Assembly: GCA_013397795.1 (NCBI GenBank)
Contig: VZTJ01004286.1
Location: 2,589,408 to 2,653,407 of the forward strand
Reading direction: 5' to 3'
DNA from: Orthonyx spaldingii
Lineage: Eukaryota > Chordata > Aves > Passeriformes > Orthonychidae
DNA: 64,000 nt
This document shows, piece after piece, positions 12,088 to 23,300 of this stretch (position 1 is its first letter; each line of letters starts with the position of its first letter). The translations under genes and the position numbers were made by a program. Under the pieces are notes generated by a model. It was not told where the DNA came from. It made no database searches and was given only the letters and a program-made list of their open reading frames with translations.

Positions 12088-12560
12088 ATCATGGAACCAT
12101 AAATCATTTAGATTGGAAAAAACCTGTAAGATCAGCAAATCAAACTGCTAACCCAGCATTGTCAAGTCCACCACTAAAACGTCTCCCTAGGTGCCACATC
12201 TACATTTCATTTAAATACCTCCAGGGACGGTGACTCCACTACTTCCCTGGGAACTCCTGACTATCCTTATGCTGAAGAAGTTTTTCCTAATGTCCAATCT
12301 AAATTACTGATAAAGGTATTAAACCAGACTGACCCCAATACTGAGCCCTGAAGAATACCACTGTCAACCAAATTCAACTCCACTCACCTCCACTTTTTGG
12401 GCTTGGCTATCCAGCCAGTTTGGTAGCCAGTGGATAGTATCCCTGCAGTAATAGTAGTGGAGGTGAGTAAGATCCTTTCAGCATTGCCTCTCATGGCTGA
12501 AAAGTCCAGCTCCCTCAGCCTCTTCTCAGAGACATTAAATGAACCCCCCCTTTTGGCTCA
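12088..12560 (-). mobile_element. Composite CR1 LINE relic with RT motif
   Basis: Three CR1-derived pieces in the same orientation. At 12088-12300 lies a 3' terminal piece whose left edge carries the usual degenerate CR1 tail. At about 12310-12455 is a piece from the reverse-transcriptase region; on the minus strand it reads SGILQGSVLGSVWFNTF, the conserved GVPQGSVLGP-type palm motif with substitutions, preceded by a WL-rich stretch. At 12490-12560 is another 3'-region piece (CCCTCAGCCTCTTCTCAGAGA). The order is not that of an intact element, so this is an internally deleted copy or overlapping insertions. It is non-functional. Confidence 0.65.
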
Positions 12561-13309
12561 GAAAGTTATTTTAGTGCAGGACACTGCCTAACCAAACATG
12601 GTTTATGATGAGTGCTCCTGTCTGGTGAGCCTTAACCTGATTTAAAGATGTGTTATATAACAAGGAATGGAAAAGTAGCATCACTTATTAAGTCTATCAT
12701 TCCCTGTCAGGTTAGCAGAGACTAATCACTATGACTTTTATGTTCTCTGCTCCTTAGTTTAGGTGAGCTCTTTGCACTGTGGTGTAACTCTGTGAACTGT
12801 TAATCTCTTCATGGTGTGTATTTTTGGCCAAATCTGTACAAAACCGTCAGGGTGGTTTACTGCGGGTTGAGCATATCAGCCTCTTCTCAGTAGCCAACCA
12901 TTGGTTCACCAGTGACTCCAGCAACAACATACAGGGAAGTGGAGCTAAAAGATGAAAAGCACAGGATTTTCAGGACTGTTGCAGGTGGATGTGAAACTGA
13001 TCAGAGCCAAGAAATGTTTCAATAAGGGGAAAGGTTTGCAGTGTGAGAGTGATGACTAGCACAGGGGCAGTGAAGGGGAATGTCCTAAAAAAAGGCGTGG
13101 TCAGGGCAATATATGCAACATACCATGCTCTTATATTTGCTCTTTCCCTTTTCCCCCTGGCTCTCTGCCTCCCCAAAGACAAATCTAACCTAGTGTTTGC
13201 AAAGGAGCACTGCCAGTAGAGACCCCTGAAAGGACAAGCCAAACCAACACATCCCTGGGGAATTCTGAATACTCTCACATGGCTTTTTTCTAGGCTGAAT
13301 GAGAGAGTA
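12561..13309. other. Unique sequence, no gene seen
   Basis: The minus-strand frame at 12970-13314 (114 residues) shows no known domain; I treat it as chance. Confidence 0.5.
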
Positions 13310-13500
13310 TTCATTATTATTAATACAATCCATTATTAATCTTGCTGCCACTCCAAGATTGTTCCCTGCAGTATATTTTACAGTGCTTTGTCCAGGATGG
13401 TTTTAAAACATCCAAGTGATGAGACTTCCACCAGTTTACTTGGGGGAGCTGTTTTACAGGCTAACAGATATCACCATTAGCAATATTTCTTGTCACATGC
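13310..13500 (-). mobile_element. Ancient CR1-like LINE relic
   Basis: The phrases CAGTGCTTTGTCCAGGATGG, CATCCAAGTGATGAGACTTCC and CAGGCTAACAGATATCACC match the 3' part of old amniote CR1 families read from the minus strand. It is short, diverged and without an open frame. Confidence 0.5.
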
Positions 13501-14694
13501 ATCAGCAGCTCTCCCATAAATAATTGCTAACACTACAGTTATTCTACAGGCCTAGGGAAGATGAAGAAATAGAAACAGGGATTCAGTATTCAGGTAAATA
13601 AAGGAACAAGAAGATAATGGAAATATCTAGCTCCTCTGGGAAAATAAGTTGTTAGCTGGGTTATGGACACTTGATTAACTGACAGGGAGGTAATCAGTCA
13701 TCTCTGAATAAATGTGAGGTAATCTGAGAGTGCTCAGGCACTGAGGGAAACTGGGATGCTCAGGCTTCTGAGTTCAGCTGTGTCAGGATCTAGTAGAGTT
13801 GGCTATAGTGCCTCCATTCCCCTGTAAGGCCACCCCTAAGTAAATTACCTCACATCTATCATGGGGTAGAACTGCAACTAGGAGAGTTACTGCAAAGCAG
13901 CGTAGAGACTTTGCTGCTACTGCTATTTCATGTAAAGAAACGGACCTATGATCCAGTGAGTAATGTCTCATTTAATGTATCCTAGATTCTTTTATTGAAA
14001 AGCTGTTTTCTGCTCTTCAAGTTCTTCTCCTGCAGAGATCAGCACCTGACACAATGGGTGAAACCTTGCAATCCTGTATGTAGCCAGATCTGACTTGTTC
14101 TGTATAAATGAAAAAAAGTCCATCCCTCTTGGCTCTTCCTGGCAAATCAGCATCTTTGATAGGCAGCAGTTTACTGTATATGGCTACTCATCCAGCACTG
14201 ATAATGGCTGTGAGCCAGCAGATACTTTTCAAACATCCTTGCTGCAATATTTCAATCAAGGTCTCCCTTTGGCAAGTAATTCACTAGTTTTACTGTAATG
14301 TACTGGGCAATGCCACCTCCATTTCCTTTGCTCTTTATTACACGTTCATGTACCTCAACTCTTTAATAAAGCAAATCCACTGAATACATCTCACAGATGG
14401 CCTTTCTCTTAGAATACAGCCCCCTGCTGAAGCAGTGAGCAGGCTGGCAGTGCATGCAGCACTGGTGATAATCTCACTGAACCACACACGCCATGCAGCT
14501 TCAAAGACAAGAGGATGCCTCTCTCACAAAAACTAGCAGCTAGCTATTAGAGTTTCTGGCTTTAGGAAGAGGCCATCTGACTTCGGGAGTGTGTTCCCTC
14601 TTTTGATCCCTGTGGAATGGCTGCTGAACTCTTCTCTTGTATTGGGACCAGAATAGTTTAAGCAGCAATGTTTTTCCAGAGATCCTCCAAATCT
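13501..14694. other. Unique sequence, no gene seen
   Basis: No repeat family or exon recognised. Frames are 60-67 residues and featureless. Confidence 0.5.
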
Positions 14695-15060
14695 TATTAG
14701 AAAGGAAGAAGTTCTTCTTAGCATTCAAACTTCACAAGTTTTCCTTCTCTGAAGTTCATCCTATTATGCAATGCTCCATTGTACTTAGCCTGCACAAAGT
14801 CTTTTCCTCTTGGGATTTTCCTTGAATTTATTTGGAGGCGATTATCATATCTCCTCTTAGTTGTTGCTTTGCCAACATGTACATAGTTTGCTCTTTTAAT
14901 CTTTCCATATCAATCAAGCCTTTCCACTGCCTAATAATAATTGTGCCTCTTCTCTGAAGTCCCTCCAGCTTTCCAGTATCTTTCCAGTGATGCGCTGCTC
15001 AGAACAGCACAGGAGATGCCAGCTGCATTTGCAGCCATGTAGAGAAGGTTCTTTGTTCAT
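14695..15060 (-). mobile_element. Ancient CR1-like LINE relic
   Basis: Plus-strand phrases in consensus order: GAAGAAGTTCTTCTTAGCATTCAA, GATTATCATATCTCCTCTTAG, ACATAGTTTGCTCTTTTAATCTTTCC and CTCTTCTCTGAAGTCCCTCC. They mark the 3' third of an old amniote CR1 on the minus strand. It may belong to the same fossil insertion as 13310-13500, with intervening unique DNA. The short frames at 14533-14825 fall in or beside it and are not genes. Confidence 0.6.
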
Positions 15061-15084
15061 CTGCTCTGCTGCAGAGTGCCTTAA

Positions 15085-15484
15085 ATGAGATTGCCTACCA
15101 CATCCCCATGGCTTGAGAGCTGCTCAGCAGAAAGGGGGTGCTGGTTGACAGTGGCTGAACATGAGCCAGGTGTGCCCAGGTGGCCAAGAAGGCCAACGGC
15201 ATCCTGGCCTGGATCAGCAATAGCATGGCCAGCAGGACCAGGGCAGGGATTATTCCCCTGTACTCAGCACTGGTGAGGCCGCACCTTGAATTGGGTTTGG
15301 GCCCCTCACAACAAGGAGGTGCTGGAGAGCGTCCAGAGAAGGGCAATGAAGCTGCAGAAGGACCTGGAGCATCTGGATGTGGCACTTGAGGGTATGGTTT
15401 AGGGGTGATTATGGTGGTGCTGGGTTTATGGTTGAACTAGATTATCTTGAAGGTCTCTTCCAACCTTGATGATTCTGTGATTCT
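15085..15484 (+). mobile_element. CR1 LINE 3' end (younger copy, internally deleted)
   Basis: Strong CR1 match from the end of ORF2 and the 3' region: GCTGAACATGAGCCAGG, GCCCAGGTGGCCAAGAAGGC, GCATCCTGGCCTGGATCAGC, CTGTACTCAGCACTGGTGAGG and GAGAAGGGCAATGAAGCTG. It then jumps to the terminal block GGTTGAACTAGATTATCTTG and ends in the CR1 tail ATGATTCTGTGATTCTG. Several hundred bases of the usual 3' region are missing between about 15380 and 15390. It is 5'-truncated like most CR1s, and clearly less diverged than the neighbouring fossils. Confidence 0.85.
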
Positions 15485-16734
15485 GCCACCTTTCATTGCT
15501 ACCCTTCCAAGAGCCAAGAGAAAGGAGGTGTCAGTGCTGGAGAGCTGTCAAACTGATGGAAAGTTCCTCTGGATACATTATACTGTGATTCCCCCTAAAA
15601 ACCAGTACCATAGCCCTCAAGGAGCACATGCTGCCTATTTCTGAGAAGGTACTGATGGCATAATGCTGAATATGAATTAGTTGTTTCTTCCCTGCTTTGG
15701 TCAACCTTTTGGTGGCAACACCATTGAAATTCTGAACAGCCAGTGATGCAAAGTCTCTGTGCAGGAAATGAAAACTATTTTGACTTTTTTAAAGCAGTAC
15801 ATCACATTGGGAAATATTTTCTGATTTACATTTACTACTTAATCTAGTAAGAAATAAATCTGAGAATCATACTTAAGTGAAAGCATTCACTTACCAAGGC
15901 ACAGTCCTGAAAACCCAAGCATGTGCTAAGTTTAGCATCAAAATGTTTTTGATATTATACTAAAAACAATTAAAAGGAAAATACAAAAATGCCTTGTTAT
16001 ACTTCTATCACTATTTTGCAAAAAGTTTTCTTTTAGGGCTGTTGAGCAGCAGGTGTATTTGGCTTCTGGAAGCATTGCAATCTAAAAAGTAATTGGTCTG
16101 TCCAAGAAGTTAATTCTTGGTGACTAATTGCAGATCATATCAGGAAAAGAAAATCAAAAATAGTCAAAAGACAAAGAAGACAAAGGCAGAGAAAAACAAA
16201 GGAAAAATATAAAAAGAGCCCTCAGGTTTGCTGAAGTTTGAACACATGTAAAGAGGAGAGAGAAGAAAAAACACAAGAATAAGACAATTACCACAACATT
16301 GGTAATAAAATACTTTGCCTAATGAAAGATCACTCAGTACTGTAGTTAGTCAATAAACCAATTCTCCTGGATCAATTTGGGTTTTTTTCAGGTTTTTTTT
16401 TTTCCCCAAACCTTTAACATACAATTAGAATTCATCACCTGAGATCTGTAATTAAGACTGGATGCATTCCAGGGGACATGTTCTCACACATTTTAGAATA
16501 CCTGTCTCCTTAAAAGAATCAGATTTTGTCAATATTTTCCCCCTAAATATTCCAAGCAAGACCTAGCATTTGCATTACTTCCTTAAAAAAAAATTAATTC
16601 TCTGTCCTTGTACCTGACTTTTCTTCTGAATGTTTTTGATTTTGCATTTTAGTCATCCCTACAAGGATTTAAAACTCCCCCTCAGTTCAGCATTGAATGT
16701 GAATTTCATTAATGTGCTGTTTGTTTTTCTTCCA
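15485..16734. other. Unique AT-rich sequence
   Basis: A-rich DNA around 15950-16300 and a poly-T/C patch near 16381-16405. No gene or repeat family recognised. Confidence 0.5.
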
Positions 16735-16985
16735 GACCAATTAATGAGGGTGATAAATGAGGTAGGACATAACACCAATCCCTGTGGCACCCCAGTAGCT
16801 GCCTCCCCCAAATTCAAACACTGCCATTTATCATTACAATTTGCTAATGTTCTTTCCACCAATTTGTAGACCCCATGGCAGTACTCCTACTGAAGCCAAT
16901 CTCAATTAATTATTCAAGTACGTTCATGGGAGATGCAATATCAAATACTTTATGGAAAACCAAAATGCAGTATAGCAACTGAATT
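16735..16985 (-). mobile_element. Ancient CR1-like LINE relic, RT region
   Basis: The minus strand reads TGVPQGLVLCPTSF (about 16760-16800), the conserved reverse-transcriptase motif of CR1-clade non-LTR elements. Before it in the element's direction lies HKVFDIAS (near 16950), the degraded counterpart of the palm motif carrying an active-site aspartate. There is no continuous frame. It is a distinct, older copy than the 15085-15484 CR1. Confidence 0.6.
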
Positions 16986-17046
16986 TCCAGCAGGCACTAC
17001 TACTTTAATTATTTTAAACCCTTTTATATCTGTTTGTGAAGATTTA

Positions 17047-17160
17047 TTCTTTTATTATTTGTACTTTAGTGGCGCCTAGAGGATTCAGCTGGGCTGAGGA
17101 CCCATTGTCATGTTACTGAAATTACATTACTAAAATTTTATCTCCAGCTGTTTAGTGATT
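17047..17160 (+). mobile_element. Ancient interspersed repeat fragment
   Basis: TTATTATTTGTACTTTAGTGGCGCCTAGAGG, followed by CAGCTGGGCTGAGGACCCATTGTC, resembles a repeat common in reptile and bird genomes ('tattacagtagcgcctagaggcc...ccccattgtgc'). I cannot name its class with confidence. Confidence 0.4.
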
Positions 17161-18985
17161 CTCTTTCCTCCTGTCTCTCATATTTGCTTCATTTTCACCC
17201 CAAGGATAGAATTTAAATTAATGGAACTGTAATTGCCAGGATCACTGACAATTCCTTTTTTCAGGATGTGAGGTACACTTTCTCTATTTTGCATATTTGC
17301 TGCTTTCACTTTTTCTCTTCCAAAAAACACTTTGAGTTCATGTTAGCATGAAAACAGGCTTCTCTCTCTCTGCCTCTACCGTGCATCTGCTCCCGCTGTG
17401 CATTCCCCACTGGAGTCCGTATCATTGATAATCCTGTGCCTGGGAAGTCTCAGTGAGTTGCATGGAGATGACTGATGTCACACTTGGAGGATTAAGTAGG
17501 GAATAAACAGCAGGAGCACATCATCTCTCAAGAAACTAAGACCCCATCTCATCTGTGCTAGAAAATGCCAAGGACAGATTTTTAAAAGATGTCATGGTGC
17601 TTCTTGATGCAAAATAGAGAGAAAGTCTCTACATGCAAAACTGAAAGCAGTCTGGTTCAAAAGGAGCAGAGAAATGGCTATTTCAACAAGTCCCATCATA
17701 TCCTGGGCCCAGGGACAGATGAGCTGTGAGAAAAGACCTCATATGCCAACTTTGGTCTGTGAAAGAGTCACAGGGGGCCACTTTACCAACAAATTTACAA
17801 TTTACGTACTTTTTATTTTCTTTCCTTTTAAGAAAAGGTGATTACTTTCTTCACACTCTTTCTCATGTTCCCTTTCCTGGGACAACCTGGTAGTGATGTC
17901 TGGCAGAGACCTCATCTTCCCTCTCACCCAGGAGAGTGCACCCTGATCTGGAAAATATTTCAAGGAAACACTACAAAATCTTCTCCTTAGATCAGAGCTT
18001 GGAGGAAGTATTTTCCCCTACCTCCTGGAACCCCAGGATCTACCTGACTGAAGTGATTTTTCCTTCCCACTCACACAACAACACCTTCCCAGCATTGCTG
18101 AGAGTGTCCCATCTCTCTGTTCCATTGTAAGGAAGCCATTTTATGGTCTCAAAAAGTCACAAATCAGCTGTGATCTGAATTTTTCTGAGATCCTTTCTCT
18201 GTCACAGAACAATGATTAGTGTTTCAATTCCCACCATGATCCTACAGATGCAGCCCCTTCCTTAAACTTCTAGTACTGTGATGTCATGCACCTTACCTTG
18301 CTTGAAGAAAATTGGCCAGTCAGCAGCAACTTGCCCAAAATAGGACCATCTGAGTGTGAGCTACAGTTGAGAAAAGCATGCAGTTAGAGCAAACTCATTT
18401 CTTTTGATGCTGTAAGCAGGCTTTTTACCCAGAGGGTTTCTTCTTGCTTCTCCCTAACCCAGGCATTATTCAAGAGTCAATAATCCAATTCCAAACAATG
18501 CAGTGACAATGAGGTGGATTTTGTTTTAACGGTGTTTGCTTGTTCTTAATGATGTGCTGCATCTCCCTGTTACAGAGAGAAGCAGATGATAAAGAAGGGA
18601 AAAACTACACAGTAATGCAGACAGTAAAATCAAAGAAGAGACACTCCTGTTGAGATGAAAGAGAGGCTCCTGCTAGTTTCGAAAACTCACAAGTGTAGGA
18701 TTTTTACCACCACAGTTGAGGTCTTTCTGTCAACAAGAGCCTAAGTGTAAAACCAAAGAAAAATTTCCCAATTCAGAGCAGTTCAGAACCCTTTTCAATA
18801 CAACCATTTTACCCCCTAAAGCAAGTTTTTGGCCAAACCAGGATAATTCTCTGCTTCCTGTCTCTTTTTTTCTCATTCCTTCCATATTTTATATTCCCAA
18901 ATGTGAACACCTCCCTTCCCCCCTCCCCTCCCAGTTCAGAGAAAATAATGGAAAAGGGAATGTTGTTATTGTCAATGCCTCAGGA
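17161..18985. other. Unique sequence, no gene seen
   Basis: No repeat family or exon recognised. The 135-residue frame at 18716-19123 owes its length partly to the GGCAA array at its 3' end. Confidence 0.5.
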
Positions 18986-19053
18986 GAGGAGGCGAGGCAA
19001 GGCAAGGCGAGGCAAGGCAAGGCAAGGCAAGGCAAGGCAAGGCGAGGCAAGGA
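18986..19053 (+). repeat. (GGCAA)n pentanucleotide microsatellite
   Basis: About a dozen GGCAA/GGCGA units in tandem, with A/G variants at the fourth base at both ends. The array is stop-free in several frames on both strands, which produces the spurious repetitive frames GKARQGKARQ (plus) and LALPCLALPC (minus). Confidence 0.9.
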
Positions 19054-19870
19054 GTTTACAAAGTCTTGGAGCTGTTTCAGTTTGAGCAGCCCAACAGGGC
19101 ACATGAAGCCAGCTACAGTGTGAGGGTGTCTGCAGCCCTGCCATAAACGTTCCTCAAAGGATGTGAGGAGAGACAGAATAGCACCAGTTTAAAATCACTG
19201 CCTGCCTGTTTTGGTCAGCTCTGGAAAAAAAACTGGCAAAGGATTTCATGTGAGACAGGATGTGCTTCTACCTTTCCATTTCTTTAAACACAGTGCATTG
19301 ATATTGTGTTTGTATGGTGTAACAACAACTTCCTCAGTCCATGAGGGATCCTGCCATCTCACAGACTTGTGGTCAGCTATGAGACCATGATGACTGTCAC
19401 TGTTGCTTTGTCATTTTCCTTCTCTATTTGTTATTTGTCTGTGATTGCTACTATGGGTCTGAAAACCTTCTTCCTGAAGGGGAAGTGAGTTTGCTTTTGA
19501 GGAGTTTTGTGAGGAGGGTGATGTTACAAGAAACTGTTGCTTGTGAGAGACCAGAGTGGGCAGCTGTGTTGTGGATATTGCTTATTAAACATATCCCTAT
19601 TTGGGCTTGTGGTTCCAGCAAAGGTTGTTTCCTGGTTTGCCTGTAAGTTGAGAAACATCAGATCTCACAATGCTTTTTGCTAGAGTTCTGGGAAATATTG
19701 GGAAGGATCTGGTGGCCACCATCCCCAGTGATGTATGGGGAGACAAAAGAACAGGAACTCCTTGGCAGCTTTCCCCAAAATAGTCCTGGTTGTCCACTCT
19801 GGGCCAGGCAGATGTGAACAGGCAATGCTGTTTGGAAAATTATATGCATAAGAAATATCAAAACTAAGGC
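19054..19870. other. Unique sequence, no gene seen
   Basis: No recognisable gene or family up to the LTR at 19871. Confidence 0.5.
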
Positions 19871-20359
19871 TGTCCCTGGGGGGGTGTGGGGCGGGTGGAA
19901 CTTCTGCGTTCACCAGGAGGGTCTTGGAGATTCCGAAAGACCCCACTGGCCAGTACTGCCGGGTACTGGTGCAGATAATTCTGTCCTCTACCCCAGCCGG
20001 TGTTCTGGCAAGTATCCACCTCCCCCAGGTAGATGGCTAAAGCGTTACCAGGGTGAATCAGAGGGCTCAGTCGCATGGAGTTCCAGAGCACTTTATTCCT
20101 GAAGGGGTCCAGTGGCAAAAGAGAGCGAATGGCCTTGGGAGACCCTTTTTATAGGGTCTGGCCAGGGGACAATGGGCACAGGGGAGGAGAGGGAGGCGGG
20201 GGGATGCAGAGAGAGCAAATGATAGGGTAAGGGGACAGGTTGCAATTAACATATCCAGGTAAGGTTACACAGGGAGAAACCACTTCGTTTTCCAGGGGGT
20301 GGTCTCACACAGCTGAGTTATCCCACCAACGTTCCGGGGTGGGCTGAGCAACCCCGACA
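19871..20359 (-). mobile_element. Retroviral LTR, minus strand, family unassigned
   Basis: On the minus strand the element starts TGTCGGGGTTGC and ends CCCAGGGACA, about 489 bp. It has a TATA box (CCTATAAAAAGG) and, 49 bases on, an AATAAA signal, followed by a GC-rich U5. This is canonical LTR architecture. I find no matching duplication directly outside the ends (left AAGGC, right CAAAA), and no primer-binding site or polypurine tract beside it, so it is a solo LTR with eroded or rearranged flanks. The overlapping frames at 19864-20252 are LTR sequence. Confidence 0.7.
20092..20153 (-). promoter_or_regulatory. LTR TATA box and poly-A signal
   Basis: TATAAAAA (minus strand, 20146-20153) followed by AATAAA (minus strand, 20092-20097). 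Both are perfect and correctly spaced for LTR transcription start and RNA end. Confidence 0.65.
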
Positions 20360-23300
20360 CAAAACCATCAAGACTAGAGAGATGTCTGGAAGGGAGGGAG
20401 TGTGCCCAGTGCAATTCCAGCTGCTGATGGTGCACAGGAGGGTGCTCACAGGAGGGTGCTGAGGAGCACAGGGTTTAGAGAACACATCTTGACATTGCAA
20501 GAACTCTTCATCCTCAGGTGAAGCAAAGTACAAAACCTAGAAATTGCCAAGTTACAAACAAATGCACAATGACACAGATAGAAGAAAGTGAAAAGTAATT
20601 TTATGCATACATCTGCCTTAATACTAGCAGTTAAGGGAGATAGGAATATTTAGAATTAAATGAATATAAATACATAAAAGATATATTGGAGATTTGTCGG
20701 AAAGAGAAGCAGAGTGACAATGTAATACTAACCTGAAAAATTATACCAGAAAGACAAAATTATAGATGAATGGATCATAGTATAGCCCGAAAGAAACTTC
20801 TAATCAAACCAAATTAACAATCAAGCAAACCTTGTCAGCAAGTAATAGAAACCCTATGAATCAAAATCCAGTCCCATATAGGCAAAATACAGCACCAAGG
20901 CTGTATTACCGATGGAGATGAGGATAGAGATTGACACACTAAAGGCGATCCAGGAAGGCAGGAATGAACAATAAAAGAAGATTACAATTGCCCTCATTGA
21001 CTAGGTATACTTCACTGTGGGGAGTATGTGTGGGCTGAACTTTCAGACAATGACAATTTCTTTTTCTACGAAAATACAACACAAGGAAAAGAAATGAGAA
21101 GTCATCACCAATGTGCAGGTCTTAGTGACTGTCACAGAGCTGCTGGAAACAGTGGCAATACTATATTTACACCCAACATCTTCATTCCTCCTGCAAGAGC
21201 CAAGAGGCATGCTATTATAATGATGAATTTTTAAAAAATCCTAATTACACAAAAATAAGGGGTCTTGTTATAAAGAAGCTAAAGTAAGTGGTTACGATAT
21301 AAAAATCTTTTTTTTTGGACAGTGCTGAAGTTGTTTAAAGATGCCATGGTGGATGGTCATAGCAAACACTTACTACCTATCCATAAATGTTTGAGAAAGA
21401 CCAAAAGATAACAGGCCAAGCTTAGCAGAAGCATAAGGGAACTTTATTAGGAATAAGAAGGAATTATTTAAAAAACACAAAGCTGTGTCCTACTAAAACC
21501 AAAAACCAACCAAACACAAAACCCGCAACCAAACCAAAACAAACCCTAAAGGAACAATTGCCTGAGAACACTGAAGTTCAGTAAGAGGGACCAAAAAATG
21601 AACAGCAAAAAAGCAGAGATGCTAATTATTATGTAAGGCCAAGGAAGGATCAAGGAGCACGAGGCTTCAAATACAACAAAATGCTAGCAGAAAACCCAAA
21701 TCTTTCTGACTGCACTAAAAATGAAATGCTTGGGGAAGTATATACTCGGACCCTTCAACCTAGAGAAGAGCCACTGGTGAAAAAGCAAAATGTAGATTTG
21801 TTAAACACAGGAAGCACGGAGTAGTTCTGGTCATTTATTGACAATGTGATCATGTACTGTAGAAAGCAAACAAGCACTACACCTTATGAGGCAATCTTTC
21901 CAACTTTGGTGTGCATCAGGTGTTCACTGGAATTATGGAAAAGGTCAGTAAAACAACTGTAACAATAGATTTAACATTTGCTATTGCAGAGGTGCTTGAG
22001 ATGACAACATTGAAGTAACATTGCAGAAGGAGCTGATAGGTTGCACTGGTTTAGGTTGAGTCTCTGGAAGTCCAGCCAAGCTGAGCTGTAAGCATTCCAG
22101 GTTGCCAATTAAAGGTTGAGGCCCACTTTACACCAGTTAGTTTAATATCATTTTGCATTACAGAGCTTCCCATTGCAGTATAAATCAAGGCAAGATAGCA
22201 GATGTCTGTACAGTTCATTGCCTGATTTTGCAAGTGCACAGCTTGAAATTGACTTTTCTAATACTAAATATTCAGTGGCTGAGTTTCATAAACAAATCCA
22301 TTTGCTGTACTTGTTTTTATGGGACTGAGAGGCCCGTTAAAGTTTTCACAGAGAAATGTGCCCCTGCACGTGCATACACACAAAAATGCAGTCACACACA
22401 CGAACAGAGAAAGTCTGGGAGGTTTTCTGATCCCTGGGATGAATTTGCTCTATTCCTCTTGTGCTCAAATAACAGGTAGGTTATATGGGGCATACACACA
22501 AATGAGAAGTGTAGTTCCAGCTGAACTAAACCTTTTAAAGTACTTGGATATATGAGCAATATCTTCAAGAGCATTTGCAATGACTTAAGGCAAGGGAGAT
22601 GGAGTGGTGAGCTTACAGAAACAAGAGATGAGGAGATCAAGGTCTGCATGTCCTAAAGCAGTGACTCTCTCAAGTAACTCTCACAAGGTAACTCGTATTG
22701 GAATCCATATTTTAAACCCACTGTTTCACAGATAGAGAAATGCATGTCAGGGAAAGCCATTCTCCTGCTGCTGGTTACAACTGCAGCTACTGAAGTCAGT
22801 GAGATTCCCTTGGTATCCTGCAGCAGGAGGCAAGGACTCCAGGGTCTCTGGTGTGTGGACATTCTGCCATTGCTGGAAGGACTTGACTATAAGCTTGTCA
22901 ACCTTCCTCAAAACGTGAGTCATGACTGTTCCACATTCTCACATCTGTAATTGCTTGTTCAGCCCTCTGGAAATACCTGTAAATCCAGCACAGGCATTGC
23001 TATTAACACATTTTATGCCTCTTCCATCCATGTACTTTGTTTTTCTGTATGAAATACCCAGCTAAGCCTGATACAGAAATTGTTCCTTCTCCAAGTCCTT
23101 CTCAATTAATCAGGGCCAGCTAGGCTGAATGTTTCTTCAACCCCAACTGCTGCAGAGACAACCCTTGTATGTGTAGGGATATATAAAGAAGCTTCCAGTC
23201 CTTACACAGGGTGTGTTAAATAAAATATGATCTTCAGTTCAGGCAACTAACCTATTGACTGCTAATGTTCCATCTAACTCAAGACATGGGTGCACACTGG

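Noticed and set aside
19866..20364. Target duplication of the 19871-20359 LTR
   Set aside because: CAAAAC occurs on both sides but not adjacent to both ends, so it is not a true duplication.
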